Origin: Streptomyces fungicidicus
Lineage (GTDB): Bacteria > Actinomycetota > Actinomycetes > Streptomycetales > Streptomycetaceae
Assembly (NCBI RefSeq): GCF_003665435.1
Contig: NZ_CP023407.1
Coordinates: 6,249,501-6,313,500, forward strand
Reading direction: 5' to 3'
Length of the DNA stretch: 64,000 nucleotides
The position numbers were made by a program, and so were the translations under genes. Under the pieces are notes generated by a model. The model was not told the DNA's origin. It did no database searches and saw only the letters and a list, made by a program, of their open reading frames with translations. Below are positions 23,640 to 32,187 of the stretch, in pieces (position 1 is the stretch's first letter; the number at the start of each line of letters is the position of its first letter).

Positions 23640-25256
23640 ATGGGATTCGCCCGTACGTGCGCGGTCACGCTGGTGGGCGTCGAGGGCGTCGTCGTGGAGG
23701 TCCAGGCCGACCTGGAGCCCGGGGTGGCGGCCTTCACGCTGGTGGGACTGCCGGACAAGAGCCTGACGGAGAGCCGGGACCGGGTCAGGGCCGCGGTGGT
23801 CAACTCCGGCGGCGAGTGGCCGCAGAAGAAGCTCACCGTGGGACTCAGCCCGGCGTCGGTGCCGAAGGCGGGCAGCGGGTTCGACATCGCGGTCGCCTGC
23901 GCGGTGCTCGGCGCCGCCGAGCGCATCGATCCGCGGGTGCTCGCCGACCTCGTCATGATCGGCGAACTGGGGCTGGACGGCAGGGTGCGGCCGGTGCGCG
24001 GCATCCTCCCGGCGGTACTGGCCGCGGCGGACGCGGGATACGAGCAGGTGGTGGTGCCGGAGTGCTCCGCCGCCGAGGCCTCACTGGTACCGGGCGTGTC
24101 CGTGCTGGGCATCCGCAGCCTGCGCCAGCTGATCGCCGTGCTCACCGACGAGCCCGTGCCCGAGGAGACCGAGGAGCCCCCGGGCCCCGAGCCGCTGCTG
24201 GCCGGACTGCGCGCCCCCGGCACCGGGGCGGACATCGGTATCCACGCCGTAGGGGCGCAGGACCACGGCCACGACCTCGCGGACGTCGTGGGCCAGCGGT
24301 CGGCGCGGACGGCGGTGGAGGTGGCCGCGGCGGGCGGACACCATCTCTTCCTCGAAGGCCCGCCCGGCGCCGGCAAAACCATGCTCGCGGAGCGCCTGCC
24401 GTCGATCCTGCCGCCGCTGGACCGGCAGGCCTCGCTCGAGGTGACGGCCGTGCACTCGGTGGCCGGACTGCTGCCCCCGGGCAAGCCCCTGATCGACACG
24501 GCCCCCTACTGCGCCCCGCACCACTCGGCCACCATGCAGGCACTCGTCGGCGGCGGCCCCGGTACGGCCCGGCCGGGAGCGGTCTCCCTCTCGCACCGCG
24601 GCGTGCTCTTCCTGGACGAGACCCCGGAGTTCAGCAGCCGGGCCCTGGACGCGCTGCGCCAGCCGCTGGAGGCCGGGCATGTGGTCATCGCGCGCAGCGC
24701 GGGCGTGGTGCGCTTCCCGGCGCGCTTCCTGATGGTGCTCGCCGCCAACCCGTGCCCCTGCGGACGCTTCTCGCAGACGAACGACCGGTGCGACTGCCCG
24801 CCCTCCGCGATCCGCCGCTACCAGGCCAGGCTGTCCGGGCCCCTGCTCGACCGGGTCGACCTGCGGGTCGAGGTGGACCGCGTCACGCGCACCGAACTGA
24901 CGGCGGCCGGCGTCCCGGGCGAGACCACCGCCACCGTCGCCGACCGCGTGCGGGCGGCCCGGGACCGCGCGGCGACGCGGCTCACCGGCACCCCGTGGCG
25001 CAGCAACAGCGAGATCCCCGGACGGGAGCTGCGCAGCCGCTGGCGCGCCGCCCTCGGCGCCATGGACGACGCCGAGCGGAGCCTGGAGCGGGGTGTGCTC
25101 ACCGCGCGGGGCCTCGACCGGGTGCTGCGGGTCGCCTGGACCGTCGCCGACCTGGCAGGCCACGACCGGCCCGACGCCACCGACGTCGCCCTCGCCCTGC
25201 AACTGCGCACCGGCGTACCGCGCGGCGTGCCCATGGCCATCGGGGCGGCGGTATGA
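23640..25256 (+). CDS. comM: YifB/ComM family AAA+ ATPase (Mg chelatase-like)
   Basis: The 538-residue protein has an N-terminal Lon-protease-like fold (VEVQADLEPGVAAFTLVGL), an AAA+ module with GPPGAGKTMLAERLPSILP (~residue 239) and Walker B LFLDETPEFS, a zinc-like CPCG...CDCPP cluster, and a C-terminal Mg-chelatase helical domain. In naturally transformable bacteria ComM is a helicase for branch migration during DNA integration. Together with dprA just downstream it suggests DNA-processing functions, although Streptomyces is not known to be naturally competent. Its stop overlaps the dprA start (ATGA). Confidence 0.93.
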   Translation: MGFARTCAVTLVGVEGVVVEVQADLEPGVAAFTLVGLPDKSLTESRDRVRAAVVNSGGEWPQKKLTVGLSPASVPKAGSGFDIAVACAVLGAAERIDPRVLADLVMIGELGLDGRVRPVRGILPAVLAAADAGYEQVVVPECSAAEASLVPGVSVLGIRSLRQLIAVLTDEPVPEETEEPPGPEPLLAGLRAPGTGADIGIHAVGAQDHGHDLADVVGQRSARTAVEVAAAGGHHLFLEGPPGAGKTMLAERLPSILPPLDRQASLEVTAVHSVAGLLPPGKPLIDTAPYCAPHHSATMQALVGGGPGTARPGAVSLSHRGVLFLDETPEFSSRALDALRQPLEAGHVVIARSAGVVRFPARFLMVLAANPCPCGRFSQTNDRCDCPPSAIRRYQARLSGPLLDRVDLRVEVDRVTRTELTAAGVPGETTATVADRVRAARDRAATRLTGTPWRSNSEIPGRELRSRWRAALGAMDDAERSLERGVLTARGLDRVLRVAWTVADLAGHDRPDATDVALALQLRTGVPRGVPMAIGAAV

Positions 25257-26413
25257 GCGCCGCCGGCGGAACCGACGACGAGGTGCTCGGCCGGATCTTC
25301 CTCACCCGGGTCCTCGAACCGGGAGACGAGACCGGCGGACGGTGGGTGCGGGAACTGGGCTGGGCCGCGGTGGTCCGACGCCTGCGGGAACGGGGCGAGC
25401 CGCTGCCGGGGGTGAGCGCGAAGCGGTGGGCCGGGCTGCTCGCCAGGGCCGGGCGGGCCGAACCCCGCGGTGATCTCGCCGTCGCACGGGACACGGGGGT
25501 GCGGTTCGTCTGCCCGGGCACCGTGGAGTGGCCGGGGCAGCTCGACGACCTGGGCGACGCCCGGCCCCTCGGGCTGTGGGTGCGCGGTGGCGCGGACCTG
25601 CGGATGTGGGCGCTGCGCTCGGTCGCCGTCGTCGGCGCCCGCGCCTGCACCGAGTACGGCGCGCACATGGCCGCCACCCTCTCCGCCGGCCTCGCCGAAA
25701 GCGGCTGGGTCGTGGTCTCCGGCGGCGCCTACGGGGTCGACGGCGCCGCCCACCGCGGCGCCCTCGGCTCGGGCGGCGCCACCGTCGCCGTACTCGCCTG
25801 CGGAGTCGACCGGCCCTACCCGCGCGGGCACACCGGCCTGATCGGCAGGATCGCGGAACAGGGTCTGGTGGTCGGCGAGTTGCCGCCCGGCGAGCATCCG
25901 ACGCCGAGCCGGTTCGTCCTCCGCAACCGGGTGATCGCCGCCCTCACCCGGGGCACCGTCGTCATCGAGGCCGCCCACCGCAGCGGCTCCCTGGTGACGG
26001 CCCGCGCGGCCCGGCGTCTGGGACGCCACACGATGGGTGTGCCCGGACCCGCCACCAGCGCGCTCTCCGCCGGGGTGCACGAACTGCTGCGCCAGGACGC
26101 GGTCCTTGTCACCGACGCCGCCGAGGTCGTCGAACTCGTCGGCGACATGGGCGAACTCGCGCCGGAGCGCAGAGGGCCGGTGCTGCCCCGGGACCTCCTC
26201 GACCCGGCCGGACAGCAGGTGCTCGCCGCGCTGCCGGCCCGCGGAACCGCCCGCCCGGAGGAGGTCGCGCTCGCCGCGCAGACCACCCCGGACGACGCGG
26301 TCGCGAGACTGTACGAACTGCGAGCACTTGGTTACGTCGAACGACACGACGACGGCTGGAAGTTGACGCGCCAGGCGATGATCTCGGTGCGGGACGGTTC
26401 CACGCATCGCTGA
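25253..26413 (+). CDS. dprA: DNA processing protein DprA (Smf)
   Basis: The 386-residue protein has a helical N-terminal domain, then the extended Rossmann DprA core with VAVVGARACTEYG, VVSGGAYGVDGAAH, ACGVDRPYPRGH, PSRFVLRNRVIAAL and VIEAAHRSGSLVTARAA, and a C-terminal winged helix (LARP EEVALAAQTTPDDA region). DprA loads RecA on single-stranded DNA. The start overlaps the comM stop by four bases. In S. coelicolor I recall a block of inserted genes between dprA and whiG; here only 281 non-coding bases separate them. Confidence 0.94.
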   Translation: MSAAGGTDDEVLGRIFLTRVLEPGDETGGRWVRELGWAAVVRRLRERGEPLPGVSAKRWAGLLARAGRAEPRGDLAVARDTGVRFVCPGTVEWPGQLDDLGDARPLGLWVRGGADLRMWALRSVAVVGARACTEYGAHMAATLSAGLAESGWVVVSGGAYGVDGAAHRGALGSGGATVAVLACGVDRPYPRGHTGLIGRIAEQGLVVGELPPGEHPTPSRFVLRNRVIAALTRGTVVIEAAHRSGSLVTARAARRLGRHTMGVPGPATSALSAGVHELLRQDAVLVTDAAEVVELVGDMGELAPERRGPVLPRDLLDPAGQQVLAALPARGTARPEEVALAAQTTPDDAVARLYELRALGYVERHDDGWKLTRQAMISVRDGSTHR

Positions 26414-26694
26414 CACAGCGTGTTCGGCCGTCCGGGGGAACCCCGACACCCCACGGAATTACGTCAGTTGGGCTACTCCTTCCCTCACACAGAGCAACCG
26501 TCGTGACCCGGCGGGACGGCGCCCGGAACGAATCCGCGCACCCTCCCGCCTCGCCTCTTCGCACACCGCGACGCCGCAGTCACGCTACGCTCACGAGGAT
26601 CCCGACACGGACAGGCAAGGACAGGCACCTCGACATCGGACAGACGGCGCACCCAGGCAGCACCAGTCCACGGCAGAACGGCACAAGGCGACGA

Positions 26695-27537
26695 ATGCCC
26701 CAGCACACCTCCGGGTCCGACCGGGCGGCCATCCCCCCAGCCGCCCGCGACGGTGGCAGCGTGCGGCCGCCCGCTCCCTCGACGCTCGACGAGCTGTGGC
26801 GGTCGTACAAGGCGACGGGGGACGAAAGGCTGCGGGAACAGCTGATCCTGCACTACTCGCCCCTGGTGAAGTACGTCGCCGGCCGGGTCAGTGTGGGGCT
26901 GCCGCCCAACGTCGACCAGGGGGACTTCGTCTCCTCCGGTGTCTTCGGGCTGATCGACGCGATCGAGAAGTTCGACGTCGACCGCGAGATCAAGTTCGAG
27001 ACCTATGCGATCACCCGCATCCGGGGCGCGATGATCGACGAGCTGCGGGCGCTGGACTGGATCCCGCGCTCCGTGCGGCAGAAGGCGCGGAACGTGGAGC
27101 GCGCCTACGCCACGCTCGAGGCGCGGCTGCGGCGCACACCGTCGGAGAGCGAGGTCGCCGGCGAGCTGGGGATCGCCGTGGACGAGCTGCACGCGGTTTT
27201 CAGCCAGTTGTCCCTCGCGAACGTCGTCGCCCTGGAGGAACTGCTGCACGTCGGGGGTGAGAGCGGCGACCGGCTCAGCCTGATGGACACGCTGGAGGAC
27301 ACCGCCGCCGACGACCCCGTGGAGGTGGCCGAGGACCGGGAGCTGCGCAGGTTCCTGGCACGGGCCATCAACACCCTCCCGGAGCGCGAGAAGACCGTGG
27401 TCACGCTGTACTACTACGAGGGGCTCACCCTCGCCGAGATCGGCAACGTACTGGGCGTGACGGAGAGCAGGGTCAGCCAGATCCACACCAAGTCGGTGCT
27501 CCAGCTGCGCGCGAAGCTGGCCGGTTTCGGCCGCTGA
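26695..27537 (+). CDS. whiG: Sporulation sigma factor WhiG (SigD/FliA family)
   Basis: This 280-residue sigma factor commits aerial hyphae to sporulation and directs whiH and whiI. Region 2 includes LHYSPLVKYVAGRVSVGLP and FETYAITRIRGAMIDELRALDW. Region 4 has the helix-turn-helix LAEIGNVLGVTESRVSQIHTKS. The protein is nearly the same as the S. coelicolor WhiG I remember, including the MPQHTSGSDRAA start. ATG 26695 is used on that basis; the ribosome site (AAGG) is modest. The preceding gap shows no clear promoter. Confidence 0.97.
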   Translation: MPQHTSGSDRAAIPPAARDGGSVRPPAPSTLDELWRSYKATGDERLREQLILHYSPLVKYVAGRVSVGLPPNVDQGDFVSSGVFGLIDAIEKFDVDREIKFETYAITRIRGAMIDELRALDWIPRSVRQKARNVERAYATLEARLRRTPSESEVAGELGIAVDELHAVFSQLSLANVVALEELLHVGGESGDRLSLMDTLEDTAADDPVEVAEDRELRRFLARAINTLPEREKTVVTLYYYEGLTLAEIGNVLGVTESRVSQIHTKSVLQLRAKLAGFGR

Positions 27538-27616
27538 GCCCCACTGAGCCCGGCGGCGGCCGGGCGGCGGCCGGGCGGGCCCATCCTCTGGCCGCGAGGG
27601 GCGGGGCGTCCGTAAA

Positions 27617-28207
27617 GTGGAGGACGTGCCAAGGATTCGAGCGGCCTCCGTGGCCGAGCACCGGTCGATGCAGCGAGCCGCCCTGCTGGACGCGGCACGC
27701 TCCCTGCTGTCCGAGGGCGGTACGGAGGCGCTGACCTTCCCGGCCCTCGCCGAGCGCACCGGTCTCGCGCGTTCCTCCGTGTACGAGTACTTCCGCTCGC
27801 GGGCCGCCGTCGTCGAGGAGCTGTGCGAGGTCGACTTCCCCGTCTGGGCGGCGGAGGTGGAGGTGGCCATGGCCGCCGCCCGCGAGCCCGAGGGCAAGAT
27901 CGAGGCGTACGTCCGCAAGCAGCTGGAACTGGTCGGGGACCGCCGGCACCGGGCCGTGGTCGCCATCTCCGCGAGCGAGCTCGACGCCGGCGCACGGGAG
28001 AAGATCCGCGCGGCCCACGGCGGACTCGTCGCGATGATCGTCGAGGCCCTTGCCGACCTGGGCCACACCGAGCCCCGCCTCGCGGCGATGCTGCTCCAGG
28101 GAGTGGTCGACGCGGCCGTACGCCGTATCGAGCTCGGTGCGGCGGAACACCCCGACGCCATCACGGAAGCGGCCGTCTCGATGGCCCTCCGAGGCGTACG
28201 GGGTTGA
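27617..28207 (+). CDS. TetR family transcriptional regulator
   Basis: The 196-residue protein has an N-terminal TetR helix-turn-helix (LLDAARSLLSEGGTEALTF, then LAERTGLARSSVYEYFRSR), followed by an all-helical ligand domain. Its target is unknown and no small-molecule gene is adjacent. The start is uncertain: GTG 27617, or GTG 27626 (VPRIRAAS), which a TAAAGT (27613-27618) could serve as a -10 for a leaderless message. It is convergent with the M23 gene over a hairpin. Confidence 0.88.
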   Translation: MEDVPRIRAASVAEHRSMQRAALLDAARSLLSEGGTEALTFPALAERTGLARSSVYEYFRSRAAVVEELCEVDFPVWAAEVEVAMAAAREPEGKIEAYVRKQLELVGDRRHRAVVAISASELDAGAREKIRAAHGGLVAMIVEALADLGHTEPRLAAMLLQGVVDAAVRRIELGAAEHPDAITEAAVSMALRGVRG

Positions 28208-28266
28208 CGGTGCCACCCACCGACGGAACCCAGGGCGCGGCCCTGCGGCCGGTTCCCAGCACCGGG

Positions 28267-28304
28267 CCCGGCACCCCGCACTGGCCACTGAGGGCGGTGC
28301 CGGG
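28267..28304 (+). terminator. Terminator between the convergent tetR-type and M23 genes
   Basis: CCCGGCACC and GGTGCCGGG form a perfect 9-bp stem with a 20-base loop, followed by TTT. The stem end overlaps the region next to the M23 stop. Confidence 0.65.
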
Positions 28305-28306
28305 TT

Positions 28307-28927
28307 TCAGTTCGGTACCGGTACGCCGAGTACCGGCAGCAGTCTTGGCGGGGGGCCGCGCAGCAGCCACGGGGGGAGCAGGGTGAGCGGGTCGAGGTAG
28401 GAGTCGGCCCGCAGCAGGCCCCAGTGGACGCAGGGGGCCGCGCAGTGGAAGCCCGTCGCGGCCACCGTGCCGACCGGCTCGCCCGCAGTCACCTCGTCGC
28501 CCTCCGCCACCGACGCGTCGACCGGCTCGTAGGTGGTGCGCAGCGGGGGATCTCCCGTGCCGTCGAGCTCCACCGAGACCACACCCCTTCCGGCCACCCG
28601 TCCGGCGAACGAGACCCTGCCCGCGGCCACCGCCCGTACCGGCGTCCCCGGAGCCGCCGCCAGGTCCACGCCCCGATGCCCGCGCCCGTACACCGTCGCC
28701 GGCGGCTCCCAGCCGCGCAGCACCCGCGGCCGTACCCCCACCGGCCAGGCCCGGCCGACCGCCGGTGTGCCCGCGTCCCCGGCCACCGGGGCCACCGCCG
28801 CAGGCCCCGCCGGGCCCGACGGCGGCGGGGCGAGCAGCGCCGCCGGGGTCAGGACCACCGGAAGGACCAGTCGGGCACACGCTCTCGTGAATGCACTCGT
28901 TCGTATGTCGGAGAGCCTTCCGGACAT
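28307..28927 (-). CDS. Secreted M23/LytM family metallopeptidase
   Basis: The 206-residue protein has a signal-like N-terminus (ACARLVLPVVLTPAALLAPP), then a Pro/Ala stretch and a peptidase M23 domain. The zinc ligands appear as GHRGVDLAAAPGTPV (His and Asp) and a C-terminal HCAAPCVHWGLLR, which keeps only HxG of the usual HxH. Two Cys flank that motif, as in many Streptomyces members. It probably trims peptidoglycan cross-links or, if degenerate, activates another hydrolase. It is divergent from rpsB. Confidence 0.83.
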   Translation of the reverse strand: MSGRLSDIRTSAFTRACARLVLPVVLTPAALLAPPPSGPAGPAAVAPVAGDAGTPAVGRAWPVGVRPRVLRGWEPPATVYGRGHRGVDLAAAPGTPVRAVAAGRVSFAGRVAGRGVVSVELDGTGDPPLRTTYEPVDASVAEGDEVTAGEPVGTVAATGFHCAAPCVHWGLLRADSYLDPLTLLPPWLLRGPPPRLLPVLGVPVPN

Positions 28928-29189
28928 CCGCGATCACGGCCCGGACCTGTGGACCGGCGTCCGGTTGTGGACGACGGCGTCACCCGGCACCCCGCCGGGT
29001 CCCGTACACTTCTGGTGGCGACCCGGGCCACCGGGTCGACTTCGCACGCCCCGACATCGGGACCGGTCACGACCGGAACCCCGAGGTCAGCGCCCCTCGG
29101 TCCTCTGTGGCAACGGCGCGTTGCGGGCGTCAGGCGCGAAAGCCGTCCGGCTTCCGCGGCATAACCGAGAAATTCAAGGAGATACGGCC

Positions 29190-30128
29190 ATGGCCGTCGT
29201 CACGATGCGGGAGCTGCTGGAGAGCGGCGTCCACTTCGGTCACCAGACCCGTCGTTGGAACCCGAAGATGAAGCGCTTCATCTTCACGGAGCGCAACGGC
29301 ATCTACATCATCGACCTGCTCCAGTCGCTGTCGTACATCGACCGCGCCTACGAGTTCGTCAAGGAGACCGTGGCCCACGGCGGCACGGTCATGTTCGTCG
29401 GCACGAAGAAGCAGGCGCAGGAGGCCATCGCGGAGCAGGCCACCCGCGTCGGCATGCCCTTCGTCAACCAGCGCTGGCTGGGCGGCATGCTCACCAACTT
29501 CTCGACCGTCTACAAGCGTCTGCAGCGCCTCAAGGAGCTCGAGCAGATCGACTTCGAGGACGTGGCCGCCTCCGGCCTCACCAAGAAGGAGCTGCTGGTC
29601 CTCTCCCGCGAGAAGGCCAAGCTGGAGAAGACCCTCGGCGGTATCCGCGAGATGCAGAAGGTGCCCAGCGCCGTCTGGATCGTGGACACCAAGAAGGAGC
29701 ACATCGCGGTCGGTGAGGCCCGGAAGCTCAACATCCCGGTCGTCGCCATCCTCGACACCAACTGCGACCCCGACGAGGTCGACTACAAGATCCCGGGCAA
29801 CGACGACGCGATCCGCTCCGTCACCCTGCTCACCCGTGTGATCGCCGACGCCGTCGCCGAGGGCCTGATGTCCCGCTCCGGTGCCGCCGAGGCCGGCAAG
29901 GGCGAGAAGGCCGCGGGCGAGCCGCTGGCCGAGTGGGAGCGCGACCTGCTCGCGGGCGAGAAGAAGGCCGAGGAGGCCGCTCCGGCCGCCGCCGAGGCCG
30001 AGAAGCCGGCTGAGGCCGAGAAGCCGGCCGAGGCCCCCGCCGCCGAGGCCGCGCCCGAGGCCGAGGCCGCGCCCGAGGCCGAAGCCGCGCCCGAGGCTGC
30101 CCCGGCCGCCGAGGCCGAGCAGGCCTGA
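29190..30128 (+). CDS. rpsB: 30S ribosomal protein S2
   Basis: The 312-residue protein has the S2 core (VTMRELLESGVHFGHQTRRW, GTKKQAQEAIAEQA, RWLGGMLTNF, DTKKEHIAVGEARKL, AILDTNCDPDEVDY). A long tail of Ala-Glu-Pro repeats (AEKPAEAEKPAEA and APEAEA units) makes it bigger than the usual ~255 residues, as in other Streptomyces. AAGGAG lies 9 bases before the ATG. The 262-base gap upstream contains GTACACT, a possible -10. Confidence 0.97.
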   Translation: MAVVTMRELLESGVHFGHQTRRWNPKMKRFIFTERNGIYIIDLLQSLSYIDRAYEFVKETVAHGGTVMFVGTKKQAQEAIAEQATRVGMPFVNQRWLGGMLTNFSTVYKRLQRLKELEQIDFEDVAASGLTKKELLVLSREKAKLEKTLGGIREMQKVPSAVWIVDTKKEHIAVGEARKLNIPVVAILDTNCDPDEVDYKIPGNDDAIRSVTLLTRVIADAVAEGLMSRSGAAEAGKGEKAAGEPLAEWERDLLAGEKKAEEAAPAAAEAEKPAEAEKPAEAPAAEAAPEAEAAPEAEAAPEAAPAAEAEQA

Positions 30129-30148
30129 CCGCCCCGTCAGAGCCGATG

Positions 30149-30185
30149 ACGGCGGGAGCGGTGACATGACATCCGCTCCCGCCGT
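30149..30185 (+). terminator. Hairpin between rpsB and tsf
   Basis: ACGGCGGGAGCGG and its complement form a perfect 13-bp stem with an 11-base loop. It probably attenuates read-through, letting rpsB and tsf be made in different amounts. Confidence 0.7.
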
Positions 30186-30284
30186 TCACCCGTAGGTCAG
30201 CGGCGAGTCGGGCACCCGCCCCTCGTGCAGGTCCCGACCCGCGGATCTCCGAACCTCCAGACTTCGAGAAAGATTCACAGACTC

Positions 30285-31121
30285 ATGGCGAACTACACCG
30301 CCGCCGACGTCAAGAAGCTCCGGGAGCTCACCGGCGCCGGCATGATGGACTGCAAGAAGGCGCTGGACGAGGCCGAGGGCAACGTCGACAAGGCCGTCGA
30401 GGCGCTCCGCATCAAGGGCCAGAAGGGCGTCGCCAAGCGCGAGGGCCGCTCCGCCGAGAACGGCGCCGTGGTCTCGATCATCGCCGGCGACAACGCCTCC
30501 GGCGTCCTCGTCGAGCTGAAGTGCGAGACGGACTTCGTCGCCAAGGGCGAGAAGTTCCAGGCCGTGGCCACCGCCATCGCCGAGCACGTCGCCAAGACCT
30601 CCCCGGCCGACATCGAGGCCCTGCTCGCCTCCGAGATCGAGGCCGGCAAGACCGTCCAGGCCTTCGTGGACGAGGCCAACGCCAACCTCGGCGAGAAGAT
30701 CGTCCTGGACCGCTTCGCCCAGTTCGCCGACGGCTACGTGACGGCGTACATGCACCGCACGATGCCCGACCTGCCCCCGCAGATCGGTGTGCTCGTCGAG
30801 CTGGACAAGCCGAACGCGGAGATCGCCAAGGGCGTCGCCCAGCACATCGCCGCCTTCGCGCCGAAGTACCTCTCCAAGGAGGACGTGCCGGCCGAGGTCG
30901 TCGAGTCCGAGCGCCGCGTCGCCGAGGAGACCACCCGCGCCGAGGGCAAGCCCGAGGCCGCCCTGCCGAAGATCGTCGAGGGTCGCCTCAACGGCTTCTT
31001 CAAGGACGCCACCCTGCTCGGCCAGCCCTACGCGCTGGACAACAAGAAGTCCGTCCAGAAGGTCCTGGACGAGGCCGGTGTCACCCTGAAGCGCTTCACG
31101 CGCATCAAGGTCGGCATCTGA
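30285..31121 (+). CDS. tsf: Translation elongation factor Ts
   Basis: This 278-residue factor exchanges GDP for GTP on EF-Tu. Signatures are VKKLRELTGAGMMDCKKALDEAEG and LVELKCETDFVAKGEKF, with the C-terminal LGQPYALDNKKSVQKVL. It follows rpsB as in most bacteria. ATG 30285 has a weak ribosome site (GAGAAAGA). Confidence 0.97.
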   Translation: MANYTAADVKKLRELTGAGMMDCKKALDEAEGNVDKAVEALRIKGQKGVAKREGRSAENGAVVSIIAGDNASGVLVELKCETDFVAKGEKFQAVATAIAEHVAKTSPADIEALLASEIEAGKTVQAFVDEANANLGEKIVLDRFAQFADGYVTAYMHRTMPDLPPQIGVLVELDKPNAEIAKGVAQHIAAFAPKYLSKEDVPAEVVESERRVAEETTRAEGKPEAALPKIVEGRLNGFFKDATLLGQPYALDNKKSVQKVLDEAGVTLKRFTRIKVGI

Positions 31122-31186
31122 GTCCGTACCGCGACGGGCGCGCGACCCCGATAGGGTCGACAGCAGCCGTTCGGCTACGCGTCCAC

Positions 31187-31200
31187 GCACGCGCGCGTGC
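31187..31200 (+). repeat. Perfect 14-base palindrome upstream of pyrH
   Basis: GCACGCGCGCGTGC is a perfect palindrome in the tsf-pyrH gap, in an alternating purine-pyrimidine tract. A TAGGGT hexamer 30 bases upstream (31152-31157) could be the -10 of a pyrH promoter, placing the palindrome in the 5' leader. Confidence 0.45.
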
Positions 31201-31225
31201 CGGACGACAGCAGATCTGACGAGGA

Positions 31226-31271
31226 GGCCATTGCCGCATGGGATGCGAAGCACACCCCACCGGCAATGGCC
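31226..31271 (+). promoter_or_regulatory. Leader hairpin overlapping a small ORF before pyrH
   Basis: GGCCATTGCCG (31226-31236) and CGGCAATGGCC (31261-31271) form a perfect 11-bp stem. A second possible pairing, TGCGAAG (31244-31250) with CTTCGCA (31274-31280), crosses the first, so the two helices cannot nest and could form a switch or pseudoknot. The loop holds the start of an 18-codon ORF, and the 5' arm abuts its GAGGAG ribosome site. Confidence 0.5.
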
Positions 31272-31294
31272 TTCTTCGCATGTGCAACACGTGA
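31238..31294 (+). CDS. Possible 18-residue leader peptide upstream of pyrH
   Basis: ATG is preceded by GAGGAG (11 bases) and the frame encodes MGCEAHPTGNGLLRMCNT before a TGA 17 bases ahead of the pyrH ATG. It lies in a frame different from pyrH. Ribosomes translating it would melt the 11-bp leader hairpin, which is the layout of a translation-sensing attenuator. It could equally be chance. Confidence 0.35.
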   Translation: MGCEAHPTGNGLLRMCNT

Positions 31295-31311
31295 AAGAGG
31301 CGGGATCCCCG

Positions 31312-32067
31312 ATGACCAAGGCTGAGAAGAGCGACGACGGCAAAGTGCGCGGCCGGTTTCTGCTGAAGCTGTCCGGAGAGGCCTTCTCCGGTGGCGGCGG
31401 CCTCGGCGTCGACCCCGATGTGGTGCACGCCATCGCGCGTGAGATCGCGGCAGTCGTACGGGACGGCGCGGAGATCGCGATCGTCATCGGCGGCGGCAAC
31501 TTCTTCCGCGGCGCCGAACTCCAGGTGCGCGGCATGGACCGCGCCCGCTCCGACTACATGGGCATGCTCGGCACCGTGATGAACTGCCTCGCCCTCCAGG
31601 ACTTCCTGGAGAAGGAGGGCGTCGACTGCCGGGTGCAGACGGCCATCACCATGGGGCAGGTCGCCGAGCCCTACATCCCGCTGCGCGCCGTGCGCCACCT
31701 GGAGAAGGGCCGCGTGGTCATCTTCGGCGCCGGTATGGGCATGCCGTACTTCTCCACCGACACCACCGCCGCCCAGCGCGCCCTGGAGATCGACGCCGAG
31801 GCGCTGCTCATGGGCAAGAACGGCGTGGACGGCGTCTACGACTCCGACCCGAAGACCAACCCGGACGCCGTGAAGTTCGACGCGCTCGGCTACGGCGAGG
31901 TCATCACCCGGGACCTGAAGGTCGCCGACGCCACGGCCGTCACCCTCTGCCGTGACAACAGCCTCCCGATCGTCGTCTTCGAGCTGCTGAAGGAGGGCAA
32001 TATCGCCCGCGCCGTCAAGGGTGAGAAGATCGGCACGCTGGTGGGGGACCAAGCCGGCCGCAACTGA
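31312..32067 (+). CDS. pyrH: UMP kinase
   Basis: The 251-residue amino-acid-kinase fold enzyme phosphorylates UMP to UDP. Motifs are GRFLLKLSGEAF, IGGGNFFRGAEL, RARSDYMGMLGTVMNCLALQ, GMGMPYFSTDTTAAQRALEI and LMGKNGVDGVYDSDP. GAGGCGGG lies upstream of the ATG. The enzyme is normally inhibited by UTP and activated by GTP. The leader contains a hairpin and a small ORF that may regulate it. Confidence 0.96.
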   Translation: MTKAEKSDDGKVRGRFLLKLSGEAFSGGGGLGVDPDVVHAIAREIAAVVRDGAEIAIVIGGGNFFRGAELQVRGMDRARSDYMGMLGTVMNCLALQDFLEKEGVDCRVQTAITMGQVAEPYIPLRAVRHLEKGRVVIFGAGMGMPYFSTDTTAAQRALEIDAEALLMGKNGVDGVYDSDPKTNPDAVKFDALGYGEVITRDLKVADATAVTLCRDNSLPIVVFELLKEGNIARAVKGEKIGTLVGDQAGRN

Positions 32068-32187
32068 CCGGGGGATGGACAATGTCCTGCCGGTCGGGAA
32101 CCGTGCAGGAAGAAGACGCGACGCAGCCGGCCGTCGCCCCGACGGGGAACCACGGCCGGGCCTACTCAAGACACGCAGGAGCAAGTG

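Noticed and set aside
30000..30125. Ala-Glu-Pro repeats at the end of rpsB as a DNA repeat element
   Set aside because: They are in frame with S2, occur in the S2 tail of other Streptomyces, and are coding low complexity rather than a mobile or CRISPR-like repeat.
31231..31311. N-terminal extension of PyrH from TTG 31231
   Set aside because: The added residues (MPHGMRSTPHRQW) are unlike UMP kinases, and the ATG at 31312 has its own ribosome site and gives the usual length.
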